Positions 22,459 through 30,802 of a stretch of DNA of 35,353 bases are shown here, piece by piece. This DNA is from Verrucomicrobiota bacterium (GTDB taxonomy: Bacteria > Verrucomicrobiota > Verrucomicrobiia > Limisphaerales > JACDHS01). Location: the NCBI GenBank assembly GCA_013820875.1, contig JACDHS010000045.1, forward strand, positions 1 to 35,353. The letters are read 5' to 3'. Numbering within the stretch: position 1 is the first letter of the stretch; every line of letters begins with the position of its first letter. Under the pieces are notes generated by a model. It saw only the letters and a list, made by a program, of their open reading frames with translations. It had not been told where the DNA came from and ran no database searches. The translations under genes and the position numbers were made by a program.

Positions 22459-23403
22459 ATGAACTCCCCCCAAATCAGCGTTCTCATGCCCACCTACAAC
22501 TATGGGCGATTTTTACCAGAAGCAATCGAATCGGTTCTCAATCAAACCTTTGGGGATTTTGAACTACTGATCCTGAACGATTGCTCCAACGATAATAGCG
22601 CTGAAGTGATTGCTCATTACGCTGCCAAAGACCGGCGCATTCGTGCCCATCTCAATTCCACTAACCTGGGCATGGTCCAGAATTGCAATCTCGGCCTGCA
22701 ACTGGCCCAGGGTGAATACCTGAAGTTTTTGTTCAGCGACGACACTTTGGCAGCCCGGACCACCTTGGAGAAATTCGCAAGAATGCTGGACGAGAACCCT
22801 TCAGCAACGCTTGTCTCATGTGCACGCAAGGTTGTGGACCAGGACTCAAAGCCCACCACCATTTGGGCACAACTTGGAAAACCGGGGATCAAGAAAGGCG
22901 ACGACATTATACTTTTGTGTCTTGGCGAGATGCACAATCTCATTGGGGAACCTTCAGCAGTGATGTTCAGGAAACGGGATGCGGGCCGGGGTTTTAGTAG
23001 TCGTTATCGACAAATAATGGACCAGGAGTTCTGGATGCATCTCCTGGAAAAAGGAGATTTGGTTTATACCTCAGAACCTCTCAGCACGTTTCGAAGCCAT
23101 GCAGCGCAGGAAACAGAGATGAATCGTTCCACCAAGCTCGGGGAGAAGGAGCATCTGATGCTGCTGGAGGAATATTTACAAAAACCTTTGCTACGTAGCG
23201 CCAAGGCTCGTAGTGCGATTTTCAATAATCTTTATCGCAGCCGAATCAAGCGCAATGCTCCACCCGGACTCGAAACCGCAATGTTGGAAGCTCTTGGGAA
23301 ACAGTGGTATCCAGTCTATTGGTTGCGCCACAAAATCATTCGACCGTTCAACAATCTCAAACAGTCGCTTCAAAAGCGATCCAGCAAGCGTCTTGGTTCT
23401 TGA
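22459..23403 (+). CDS. Family 2 glycosyltransferase
   Basis: A GT2 protein of 314 residues from the ATG at 22459. The GT-A opening ISVLMPTYNYGRFLPEAIESVLNQT is immediate, followed by LILNDCSNDNS, RIRAHLNSTNLGMVQNCNLGL and the metal-binding FLFSDD, all typical. The C-terminal part (MDQEFWMHLLEKGDLVYTSEPLSTFR) carries the usual acceptor-side motif with a W-containing loop, and the last 40 residues are basic. It transfers a sugar from a nucleotide donor, most likely to a cell-surface glycan; acceptor unknown. The longer frame starting at 22252 is not used because it precedes the fold. The gene is isolated from other glycan genes. Confidence 0.9.
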   Translation: MNSPQISVLMPTYNYGRFLPEAIESVLNQTFGDFELLILNDCSNDNSAEVIAHYAAKDRRIRAHLNSTNLGMVQNCNLGLQLAQGEYLKFLFSDDTLAARTTLEKFARMLDENPSATLVSCARKVVDQDSKPTTIWAQLGKPGIKKGDDIILLCLGEMHNLIGEPSAVMFRKRDAGRGFSSRYRQIMDQEFWMHLLEKGDLVYTSEPLSTFRSHAAQETEMNRSTKLGEKEHLMLLEEYLQKPLLRSAKARSAIFNNLYRSRIKRNAPPGLETAMLEALGKQWYPVYWLRHKIIRPFNNLKQSLQKRSSKRLGS

Positions 23404-23772
23404 ATTCCCTCCCCACCCCGTGTCCATTCGTGGGTTAAATTTCCCGGTTCCTATCCCTAAACCACTGCAACCAGCCAATTGCATGCCGACAGTATTTCTT
23501 GCACCCCGACTCGCCCGCTGGCCGGAGTCGTGGGAAAATATATTTCTCGGAATTTTCACCCGTGAACCAACCGGGGACATTGTGCCGGGCAACCAAGAGG
23601 CGATGTTGTTCTCGTTTCCAGGTTGCTGTCTGCACTGCAATGATTGAATCCCACGCTGCCTTCGTGCGTCCTATTGTTTCGAGCGTTCCCGGGGCCAAAC
23701 TCGTCTCCGAAAGAATAGTTTGCTGTAATGTTGGCTTGCCTCATCGCTCGAAACGCGAGATGAGAAGCGGGC
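23404..23772. other. Intergenic region before purN
   Basis: About 370 bases without a credible gene. At 23421-23440 is gtccattcgtgggttaaa, a fragment of the dispersed gtgtccattcgtgg repeat type. An imperfect hairpin (CTCATC at 23740-23745 with GATGAG at 23759-23764) lies just before purN and could influence its mRNA. The rest shows nothing recognisable. Confidence 0.3.
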
Positions 23773-24399
23773 ATGATTGAGCAGAAAAAATTTCGTATCG
23801 GTATCCTCGGTTCCGGCAAAGGTTCGAATATGGTGGCGATTGCCGAGGCCTGTGCCAACGGGACGATCCCCGCGGAAATCGCCGTTGTCATCAGTGATGT
23901 GGAATCCGCCGGCATCCTGGAACGCGCACGAGAACGCGGATTGAAAGGTCAATTCATTGCTCCCGGAAAATTTCGCACCAAGCTCGATGAATCTGCTGAA
24001 AATGAATTCATCAACACATTAAAAACCGAACAGGTGGATCTCGTGGTGCTCGCCGGTTTCATGCGGATATTGAAAGGTGATTTTCTGCGCGTCTTCGAAC
24101 ATCGCGTGGTGAATATTCATCCGTCGCTCCTGCCGGCGTTTCCTGGGTTGGAAGCGTGGAAACAAGCGTTGGATTACGGTGTGAAAGTGACTGGATGCAC
24201 GGTTCATTTCGTGGACCAGGGGGTGGATACCGGGCCGATCATCGCGCAGCAAACTGTTCCCGTTTCTTTTGAAGACACGGACGAGACGTTGCACGCGAGA
24301 GTACAGGAAGCCGAAAGGGAGCTTTATCCCGAATGCGTGGCGGCACTGGCGAGAGGGGAAGTGGTGGTGCGCGGACGGCAGACAGCCTGGAAGAAGTAA
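23773..24399 (+). CDS. purN: Phosphoribosylglycinamide formyltransferase
   Basis: A 208-residue PurN, which passes the formyl group of 10-formyltetrahydrofolate to GAR, the third step of purine synthesis. The phosphate-binding GSGKGSN is at 13-19. The catalytic triad is complete with Asn114 and His116 in [12 protein letters not shown] and Asp152 in QGVDTGPII. Length is normal (about 210). There is a weak ribosome site (gagaagcggg). hisG follows 60 bases later on the same strand, so the two may be cotranscribed, linking purine and histidine synthesis. Confidence 0.96.
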   Translation: MIEQKKFRIGILGSGKGSNMVAIAEACANGTIPAEIAVVISDVESAGILERARERGLKGQFIAPGKFRTKLDESAENEFINTLKTEQVDLVVLAGFMRILKGDFLRVFEHRVVNIHPSLLPAFPGLEAWKQALDYGVKVTGCTVHFVDQGVDTGPIIAQQTVPVSFEDTDETLHARVQEAERELYPECVAALARGEVVVRGRQTAWKK

Positions 24400-24459
24400 G
24401 AAAAAGGTTGGCATTGTTTCCATGACAGTGGCAAATCAGACGGGACCGCGATTCGTGCT

Positions 24460-25347
24460 ATGAATACTGAACAAAAAAAAGTGCTGAGACTTGGGCTTCC
24501 AAAAGGGAGTTTGCAAGATGCGACTATCGAAAAAATGGGCAAGGCTGGATTTAATATTCAAGTCAGCAGCCGCTCCTACGTTCCTTATGTGGATGACGAA
24601 GAATTGGAAATTCGGCTGATCCGCGCGCAGGAGATCAGCCGCTACGTGGAGCACGGCTACCTGGACTGCGGAATTACCGGTCATGATTGGGTGCGGGAAA
24701 ATAGTTCCGACGTTCATGAAGTTGGGGAATTCCTGTTCAGCAAAGCGACCCGGCAGGCGGCGCGTTGGGTGTTGGCTGTCCCGGAAGCTTCGTCGATTAA
24801 AAGCGTCAAAGATTTGCAGGGTAAACGCATCGCCACCGAGGTCGTCAACCTGACAAACAAATGGCTCGCCAGTCACGGAGTGCAAGCGGAGGTGGAGTTT
24901 TCCTGGGGCGCAACTGAATTCAAAGCACACGAACTGGTCGATGCGATTGTTGAAATCACCGAGACGGGTTCTTCACTGCGCGCGAACAAGTTGCGGATCG
25001 TGGAGACGCTACTGACTTCTACTCCCCGGTTGATTGTAAATCACACCGCCTGGAAAGATCCATGGAAGCAGCAGAAGATCCAGACGCTCGCTTTGCTGTT
25101 GCGCGGCGCGCTGGAAGCAGAGGCCAAAGTGGGCCTGAAAATGAATATCGAGGAGAAAAATTTGCAAAAACTGCTCGATACTTTGCCCGCGCTTCGTAAT
25201 CCTACAATTTCAACGCTCAGCCAGAAAGGTTGGGTGGCAGTGGAAACAATCATTGACGAACACGTAGTTCGCGAGTTTATTCCACAGCTCAAAGCGGCGG
25301 GTGCCGAAGGAATAATTGAATATCCGTTAAACAAAGTAGTATACTGA
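24460..25347 (+). CDS. hisG: ATP phosphoribosyltransferase, long form
   Basis: A 295-residue HisG, the feedback-controlled first enzyme of histidine synthesis (ATP plus PRPP). The catalytic domain shows [40 protein letters not shown] and [14 protein letters not shown], the last being the PRPP-loop region. The extra C-terminal domain of about 75 residues ([43 protein letters not shown]) is the regulatory histidine-binding module, so this is the hexameric long form that needs no HisZ. It is followed 15 bases later by a tiny AURKAIP1/COX24-like gene. No other his gene is in the window. Confidence 0.96.
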   Translation: MNTEQKKVLRLGLPKGSLQDATIEKMGKAGFNIQVSSRSYVPYVDDEELEIRLIRAQEISRYVEHGYLDCGITGHDWVRENSSDVHEVGEFLFSKATRQAARWVLAVPEASSIKSVKDLQGKRIATEVVNLTNKWLASHGVQAEVEFSWGATEFKAHELVDAIVEITETGSSLRANKLRIVETLLTSTPRLIVNHTAWKDPWKQQKIQTLALLLRGALEAEAKVGLKMNIEEKNLQKLLDTLPALRNPTISTLSQKGWVAVETIIDEHVVREFIPQLKAAGAEGIIEYPLNKVVY

Positions 25348-25362
25348 ACGCAACCTAAAGAT

Positions 25363-25464
25363 ATGGGTTCTCTTAAAAAACGCCGAAAAGCCAAGATCAA
25401 CAAACATAAGCGACGCAAAAAGCTTCGCGCGAATCGCCATAAGAAGCGCACTTGGCAGAAATAG
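25363..25464 (+). CDS. AURKAIP1/COX24-domain mini-protein (33 residues)
   Basis: A very basic 33-residue protein starting [19 protein letters not shown] and ending RTWQK. It matches the short bacterial AURKAIP1/COX24 type, the same domain as mitochondrial ribosome protein mS38. Residues Lys, Arg and His make up more than half of it, as expected for an RNA-binding peptide on the small ribosomal subunit. It sits 15 bases after hisG and could easily be missed in annotation. Role on the ribosome is inferred from homology; cotranscription with hisG is likely. Confidence 0.8.
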   Translation: MGSLKKRRKAKINKHKRRKKLRANRHKKRTWQK

Positions 25465-25551
25465 TCTGCCGGCTCTGGCGGTTCACCGCTCAGTTTACGA
25501 CAGCGCAGCTTGCCCAAGGCGAGTTGCGCTGTTTGTTCGTTGTATTCACCG

Positions 25552-27252
25552 ATGAAACCGTTGTGTCAGTTCGTCCTCGTTCTCTTCGTTGCGGGTGGGA
25601 TATCTGCATGCCGACAACCTTCTCTCCAGAAAAACAGCCCTTCGGTTGAAAAGAAATCGACCGTCTCTCGTGGTATCGAAAAGAGGGCGGCCGAATTGGA
25701 AGGGGAACATCGCGCTCGCGTGGAAGCGTTGGCGCGCTACGCCACGGGGGTCAGCTACGAAGCCAACGAAGAACCGGAGTTGGCGCTGGAAGAATTTTAT
25801 AAGTCGGCATTGGCAGACGCTTCCGATGAGGCTTTCGTCCTCGATACCTCCAGGCGTTTGCTGCAAGGTAAACAGGGGGAGAAAGCAATCGAACTGCTTC
25901 AATTGGCCAGCAAGAGACCTGAAACAACTGGCCTGGTTTTTGCCCTCCTCGGGCGAGCTTACATTCTTTCGGGCAAAACCAACGAAGCTATTGCTGCCAA
26001 TTCGGCTGCCATCAAAGTTTCGCCCACTTCCATTGCGGGCTACCAGAATCTCGCCGAGATACAATTTCGGGCAGGCAAACCGGAGGCTGCCATCAAGGTT
26101 CTGGAAGAGGCAGCCAAACAGCAGAAACTGGATGCTGCATTTCTCATCAATCTTTCGGAAATCTACAGCAAACAACTCCAATTGCAGCCCCAGCAGTTCG
26201 ACACATTAAAGCCACGCGCCGTAGAACTTTTGGATCGGGCGATGAAGTTGGCTCCGCATAATACCGGGACTCAACAAAGATTGGCGGATGGGTTCGCCAT
26301 CCTGGGGGAACGCGACAGGGCGGCCGCGCTCTATGAGGAATTGATCGCGAAGTATTTAGAGTTCCCGGTCTTGCGTGATCCGATCCGCGAAAAGCTGGCC
26401 AACAACTATCTTTTGAGCGGAGATAAAAAGCGCGCCGCGGAACAACTGGAACTGATCGTTCTGGAAAATCCGACGCGCTATCCTCAATCCTACTATGTGC
26501 TTGGCACGATCGCGTTCGAAGAAAAGGATTTTGCGCGCGCGGCGGAGCATTTTAACAGGACGATCTTGATCATTCCTGATCTGGAGCAGCCTTATTATGA
26601 CCTGGCAGCCGCGCAATTGAATAGGGGTCATTCCAATGAGGCATTGAACACGTTGGAAAAAGCTTCCGCACGATTCGCCCCGAACTTTGTTGGCGAAATG
26701 TATATGGCACTTGCGTCTCAGCAGTTGAAGGATTACTCCAAGGCAATTCGCCACCTCGGCACCGCTGAAATTATTGCGAAAGCAACCGATCCTAAACGCC
26801 TGGATCACAGTTTTTATTATCAGCTCGGCATGTGCCATGAACGGAGCCGGGATTATGAGTCCGCGGAGAAAGCGTTTTTGAAGGCGCTGGAACTCAAACC
26901 GGACGATGCTGATGTGCTGAATTACATTGGTTACATGTGGGCAGAGCAGGAGATGAAACTCGATCAAGCTCGGGATTTCATAGAAAAGGCGCTGAAAATT
27001 GAGCCGGATAATGCCGCGTTCCTGGATAGCATGGGCTGGGCGTTGTTCAAATTAAACAAATTCGAACAGGCTCTTAGCTACCTGCTGCGGGCGGCTGAAC
27101 TGTCCAAAGAACCGGATCCGACGATCTACGATCATATCGGCGATGTATATTTTTCGTTGAAACAACTGGAAAGAGCGCGCGAAGCATGGGAAAAATCAAT
27201 TGCTATCGAGCCGAACGATGAAATCCGGAAGAAAATCGGCTCGTCGCTCTGA
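25552..27252 (+). CDS. TPR-repeat lipoprotein
   Basis: About 566 residues from the ATG at 25552; a TTG at 25510 would precede the signal sequence. The N-terminus is a lipoprotein signal, MKPLCQFVLVLFVAGGISAC, with the lipid-carrying Cys20. The rest is a chain of tetratricopeptide repeats, for example LVFALLGRAYILSGKTNEAI, YYQLGMCHERSRDYESAEKAF and FLDSMGWALFKLNKFEQAL. Such proteins act as assembly scaffolds at the outer membrane. Its stop shares one base with the ATG of the DUF2203 gene (TGATG), which indicates coupling. Partner unknown. Confidence 0.88.
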   Translation: MKPLCQFVLVLFVAGGISACRQPSLQKNSPSVEKKSTVSRGIEKRAAELEGEHRARVEALARYATGVSYEANEEPELALEEFYKSALADASDEAFVLDTSRRLLQGKQGEKAIELLQLASKRPETTGLVFALLGRAYILSGKTNEAIAANSAAIKVSPTSIAGYQNLAEIQFRAGKPEAAIKVLEEAAKQQKLDAAFLINLSEIYSKQLQLQPQQFDTLKPRAVELLDRAMKLAPHNTGTQQRLADGFAILGERDRAAALYEELIAKYLEFPVLRDPIREKLANNYLLSGDKKRAAEQLELIVLENPTRYPQSYYVLGTIAFEEKDFARAAEHFNRTILIIPDLEQPYYDLAAAQLNRGHSNEALNTLEKASARFAPNFVGEMYMALASQQLKDYSKAIRHLGTAEIIAKATDPKRLDHSFYYQLGMCHERSRDYESAEKAFLKALELKPDDADVLNYIGYMWAEQEMKLDQARDFIEKALKIEPDNAAFLDSMGWALFKLNKFEQALSYLLRAAELSKEPDPTIYDHIGDVYFSLKQLERAREAWEKSIAIEPNDEIRKKIGSSL

Positions 27253-27632
27253 TGTTCCAGTTTAAAAAGCATTACACGATCGAAGAAGCTCGCGCCCTTT
27301 TGCCGCAGGTTCGTAAATGGCTTGAGCTTCTAAACCATTGCCGTCAACGCATCGAACAGCTTGAGAAGCGATTCGAAGGTTTGCTGGCGGAAGGATACGA
27401 CGCCGGCGGTGATTCAGTGAACCAATACATCAGAACACTTTCTGAATTGCGCGCTGTTCTTGTCGAGTTTCACACCCGCGAAATCCAGGTCAAAGATGTG
27501 GAGCGTGGTTTGATCGATTTTCCTTCCTTACGCCAGGGGCGTGAAGTTTTTCTCTGCTGGGAAAGCGACGACGACGATATTGAACACTGGCACGAACTCG
27601 ACAGCGGTTTCGCTGGTCGCGAGCCAATTTGA
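27252..27632 (+). CDS. DUF2203 family protein
   Basis: A 126-residue soluble protein with the DUF2203 pattern: YTIEEARALLPQVRKWL at the N-terminus, a long helical middle, then VKDVERGLIDFPSLRQGREVFLCWESDDDDIEHWHELDSGFAGR at the end. The function of the family is not established. It is coupled by one base to the TPR lipoprotein gene and ends one base before the convergent gene. The length is typical. Confidence 0.85.
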   Translation: MFQFKKHYTIEEARALLPQVRKWLELLNHCRQRIEQLEKRFEGLLAEGYDAGGDSVNQYIRTLSELRAVLVEFHTREIQVKDVERGLIDFPSLRQGREVFLCWESDDDDIEHWHELDSGFAGREPI

Positions 27633-27633
27633 T

Positions 27634-28473
27634 TTATTTAAGCGCGCTGCTGTAAACCTCGTAAACATCCAGTTCGCCCCCGATAAAGTAATCATTCCGT
27701 GGCAGACGAAAGCTGCGCTTTGCCTTGTCGAAAGTTAGAACAGTCGGAGCGTCTGGTGTGTTGGGATCATAAACAGAAAATGAGATGGTCCGGTCATTTT
27801 CCTCTGCATCAAACAACAGCAGCGCATGATTCACCGCGAGGCTTGGGAATCGCACGATATGAACAACGGGCGCGTGGTTGTTCCGGAGTTTTGCAATGAG
27901 TCGCGCGGCTTCCTTCTCCTGGTTGCGTTTTGAAAACGGGAAAGTCATGCGCCAATGCCCGCGTTGCAGGTAACTTTGCCACGCGCCACCGCATTCCTCT
28001 TTTAATAATTGTTCATGTGCGCCACTGAACTCACGCAGGTTCGCGTAACCTGGAATGATAATCTTTTCCTCCTCCGGCAATGTTTTGCGTGGATTGGTAT
28101 TCACAACCCGGCGGATTAGTGTGCGGTAAGTCGTTTCGTCTGCTATCGGCAGAGACTCGTCGAAACGCGCATGTTGGAAAAACTGCTTGGCACTGCGCGC
28201 TACCACGAAGCAATGCAATGTATAATCCGGCCTGGCAGTTTTTTTCCAACTTCCCCACTTTCCATCTTCCTTGAAGCCATAGTGTCGTTCCAATTCATTC
28301 GCGTAAGCGAAGGTGTCCTGAGGAAATGAAAACGGCTGCTCGTTTACAACCTGCTGGGTGGCGCATCCCCCCAGTGCCAAAATCAACGCAATCGCCGGAA
28401 GAATGCTTCGAGTAACCCTGCGATGCAGAGCTTGAAAACTGAACACTGAAAACTGAACACTAAACTTCACCAT
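27634..28473 (-). CDS. Lipoprotein, possible papain-like cysteine peptidase
   Basis: A 279-residue protein with a lipobox (LALGGC, Cys37). Its first 14 residues (MVKFSVQFSVFSFQ) are read from a dispersed repeat of the AACTGAACACTGAA kind, so the start may be repeat-derived; the hydrophobic signal segment from about 24 follows it. A Cys88 in LHCFVVARSAKQFF, a His216 in VNHALLLFD and an Asp236 in VYDPNTP are spaced as in papain/C39-like peptidases, and the His and Asp contexts resemble such folds. I offer this as a hypothesis only. The gene converges with DUF2203 and diverges from the acyl-adenylating gene. Confidence 0.65.
   Translation of the reverse strand: MVKFSVQFSVFSFQALHRRVTRSILPAIALILALGGCATQQVVNEQPFSFPQDTFAYANELERHYGFKEDGKWGSWKKTARPDYTLHCFVVARSAKQFFQHARFDESLPIADETTYRTLIRRVVNTNPRKTLPEEEKIIIPGYANLREFSGAHEQLLKEECGGAWQSYLQRGHWRMTFPFSKRNQEKEAARLIAKLRNNHAPVVHIVRFPSLAVNHALLLFDAEENDRTISFSVYDPNTPDAPTVLTFDKAKRSFRLPRNDYFIGGELDVYEVYSSALK
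28431..28465. repeat. Dispersed repeat unit AACTGAACACTGAA
   Basis: Three tandem, slightly varied units of gaaaactgaacact lie at the start of the lipoprotein gene on the complementary strand and supply its first codons. This type of simple repeat is often found between genes in this kind of genome. No secondary structure or gene beyond the lipoprotein start is seen. Confidence 0.35.
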
Positions 28474-28510
28474 TGCGAATCAACCTACCGTTGCGCTACC
28501 TAACTGACAA

Positions 28511-29770
28511 ATGTTATACGAACGCTGGCGCCAAATCGCCGAGGAATTCCGGAACGAGATCGCCTTGAGCGATGCTGCGTCCGGCCAGCGTTGGACATTT
28601 GAAGAACTTGCTGCAAGAACAGAGCAGGGGATCGTGTCGATCGAACCGCTCGTTTTTCCGAAAGGCAATTCGCCTGAATTTATCTTCAATGTTCTCCGTG
28701 CCTGGCGCTCAGGGAAAACGATTTGTCCATTGGACACCGGGCAAGCTGCTCCCGTTTTTTCCGAACTGCTGCCGAGCGGTTGTGTTCATTTGAAGCTGAC
28801 TTCCGGCAGCACTGGAACTTCACGCGCCGTTGCCTTCAAACCGGAACAACTAGTCGCCGACGCCGCGAATATCGTGCAAACGATGAGGCTTCGCCGCGAC
28901 TCGCCGAATATCGGAGTCATTTCACTGGCGCATTCCTATGGATTTTCAAATCTTGTTTTGCCCCTTCTCTTGCATGGCATTCCGTTGATCCTTGTGCCCG
29001 CCCCGCTGCCGGAAATCGTGCGTCGCGCCATCGGTGATCTGGGTAATGTCACGCTCGCTGCAGTGCCGGCGCTGTGGCGCGTCTGGCATGATGCCGACGC
29101 AGTTGCATCGAAAGTGCTACTGGCGATCTCGGCGGGCGCTCCGCTGCCGTTGGTTTTGGAATCGGCAGTCTTCGAACGGTTCGGTTTGAAGATTCACAAT
29201 TTCTACGGTTCGAGCGAATGCGGCGGCATTGCCTACGACCGCAGCGAACTGCCTCGAACCGATAACGCCCTGGTTGGTGAACCAATGGAAGATGTGAATC
29301 TGTCGGTGGGAGAGGACGGTTGCCTCGAAGTCAGAAGTCGTGCTGTGGGTGAAACCTATTGGCCCGAGGGAAATGAGAAGTTAAAGAACGGTGTTTTCCG
29401 CACCAGCGATCTTGCGGAAATCTCAAATGGGAACATCTACTTGCGCGGACGCATCACAGATCAGATTAATGTCGCTGGCAGGAAAATTTCACCGGAAACG
29501 ATTGAACGCGCCTTGTTGAAGCATCCGGATGTCGAGGAGTGCCTTGTGTTTGGAGTTCCCAGCGCGGAAGCCGAACGAAGCGAAACGATCGTCGGCTGCG
29601 TTGCCGCACGGACAGAGATTCGAGCCGATGCATTGAAACAATTTCTCCTGACGGAACTTCCCGCCTGGCAGATTCCGCGCGGTTGGTGGTTTGTGGACGC
29701 GCTCCAAACGAACGCACGAGGCAAACTATCCAGGGCTGAATGGCGGAAACGTTACCTCGCGCGGAGTTAG
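28511..29770 (+). CDS. AMP-binding acyl/aryl-adenylating enzyme
   Basis: A 419-residue member of the ANL superfamily, which makes acyl- or aryl-AMP and usually passes it to a thiol. The P-loop-like TSGSTGTSR is at 97-105, A5 is YGSSECGGIAYD, A7 FRTSDLAEI, A8 LRGRITDQINVAGRKISPETIE, and the catalytic lysine of A10 is in NARGKLSRAEW. All core motifs are present. The N-terminal region is about 100 residues shorter than in full acyl-CoA synthetases (500-550), as in some stand-alone ligases. No acyl carrier protein or thioesterase lies nearby, so substrate is unknown. It is monocistronic and ends before a weak terminator. Confidence 0.88.
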   Translation: MLYERWRQIAEEFRNEIALSDAASGQRWTFEELAARTEQGIVSIEPLVFPKGNSPEFIFNVLRAWRSGKTICPLDTGQAAPVFSELLPSGCVHLKLTSGSTGTSRAVAFKPEQLVADAANIVQTMRLRRDSPNIGVISLAHSYGFSNLVLPLLLHGIPLILVPAPLPEIVRRAIGDLGNVTLAAVPALWRVWHDADAVASKVLLAISAGAPLPLVLESAVFERFGLKIHNFYGSSECGGIAYDRSELPRTDNALVGEPMEDVNLSVGEDGCLEVRSRAVGETYWPEGNEKLKNGVFRTSDLAEISNGNIYLRGRITDQINVAGRKISPETIERALLKHPDVEECLVFGVPSAEAERSETIVGCVAARTEIRADALKQFLLTELPAWQIPRGWWFVDALQTNARGKLSRAEWRKRYLARS

Positions 29771-29785
29771 GTGCAATGGTTGGTT

Positions 29786-29803
29786 GCGGTCTCACCCGCT
29801 TTT
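29786..29803 (+). terminator. Weak rho-independent terminator candidate
   Basis: GCGG pairs with CCGC around a 6-base loop and four T bases follow, 15 bases after the stop of the adenylating gene. The stem is only 4 bp, so it is a weak candidate. Confidence 0.3.
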
Positions 29804-29812
29804 AATTACGAA

Positions 29813-30616
29813 CTACAAGTCGCCCTGACCTTTGGGAGTCAACGACGATAAGCTATCTCGAAGAGTGGCTGGAATATCCTCCTGCCCCATATAGGCGTGA
29901 ACCGTGCCGTTGTTCCAACTATGAAAGAAATAAAGTTTGTCGATTTTGATCCACCTGGCAGAGCCGTCCATGAACAAGTTATTTCCGCCTTCAGGAGCAT
30001 TAGCGGAACCCCTCTTGTGGGAAGGCATTCCTTCGTAAGCTGTCGCGCGTCCGCCGCCCCATGACCCCGCGACTTTCATTGTAGTGTCCGCAGCCAGGAC
30101 CATGCCCGGGCGTGCGCTCGCGGTCCTGACCGGGCTTTGTCCTGGAAATTTATCGATCGGATTACTCCAATTGGTGACCCCTCCGAAGTATTGGTAGCCG
30201 ATAACCCATTGCGTAAAGGCTTCTTCATATTGCGGAAACCCGGGACGATTGGAGCAGGTCCAAATGGAGGGCGCATTACTTTGCACAATGAGGCCAAGCT
30301 GATTGGCTGCTTTTTGTTCGGGTGGATCCAAACAAATTTGAATGCTATTCTGCCGAGCGGGCAGCAGGTTTCCCTGGTTGTCATCGGCATACATAATCAT
30401 GCCGATGCCAATTTGTTTCAGGTTACTGAGGCACTTGATTCTTTTGCCGCGCTCCTTCGCTCCGGCAAGCGCAGGGAGCAGCATCCCCGCTAGAATTGCG
30501 ATGATAGCGATTACAACAAGCAGCTCGATCAACGTAAATGCGCGTGTTTTGAATTTGCGCGTTCTTTTCAGAGTTATGATGGAAATCTCCTCCTCGGATC
30601 GGTTAATGCAATTCAT
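29813..30616 (-). CDS. Prepilin-like protein with N-terminal methylation motif (DUF1559-like)
   Basis: From the ATG at 30616 it is about 267 residues; an upstream start at 30664 adds 16. A basic leader ends at the type IV prepilin cleavage site [14 protein letters not shown], where the leader peptidase cuts before Phe and the helix [16 protein letters not shown] follows. After it come [22 protein letters not shown] and a globular C-terminal part ending with [14 protein letters not shown]. This large pseudopilin type is greatly expanded in Planctomycetes and Verrucomicrobia and probably enters type II-secretion-like fibres. It is alone in its locus. Confidence 0.9.
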   Translation of the reverse strand: MNCINRSEEEISIITLKRTRKFKTRAFTLIELLVVIAIIAILAGMLLPALAGAKERGKRIKCLSNLKQIGIGMIMYADDNQGNLLPARQNSIQICLDPPEQKAANQLGLIVQSNAPSIWTCSNRPGFPQYEEAFTQWVIGYQYFGGVTNWSNPIDKFPGQSPVRTASARPGMVLAADTTMKVAGSWGGGRATAYEGMPSHKRGSANAPEGGNNLFMDGSARWIKIDKLYFFHSWNNGTVHAYMGQEDIPATLRDSLSSLTPKGQGDL

Positions 30617-30802
30617 ACATTTTTCTCTGACAGGGGCGACATCGACGATGTTCCCAGATCGCACCGTCAGGATTCAAGCTCCTTATAATTTCCTGCTGTT
30701 TACGTTCGTTTTACGCGTAACCTTGCCGCGCTAACGGAAAGTCGGCAGGTGAACATACTTGGTTCGTGCGTTCGCCCGTTGAGATGTTATCAAATGGCCA
30801 GC

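Noticed and set aside
25546-26181. 211-codon minus-strand frame opposite the TPR lipoprotein
   Set aside because: The plus-strand TPR pattern is unmistakable; the minus-strand product is rich in Phe, Cys and Arg, typical of a reverse frame.
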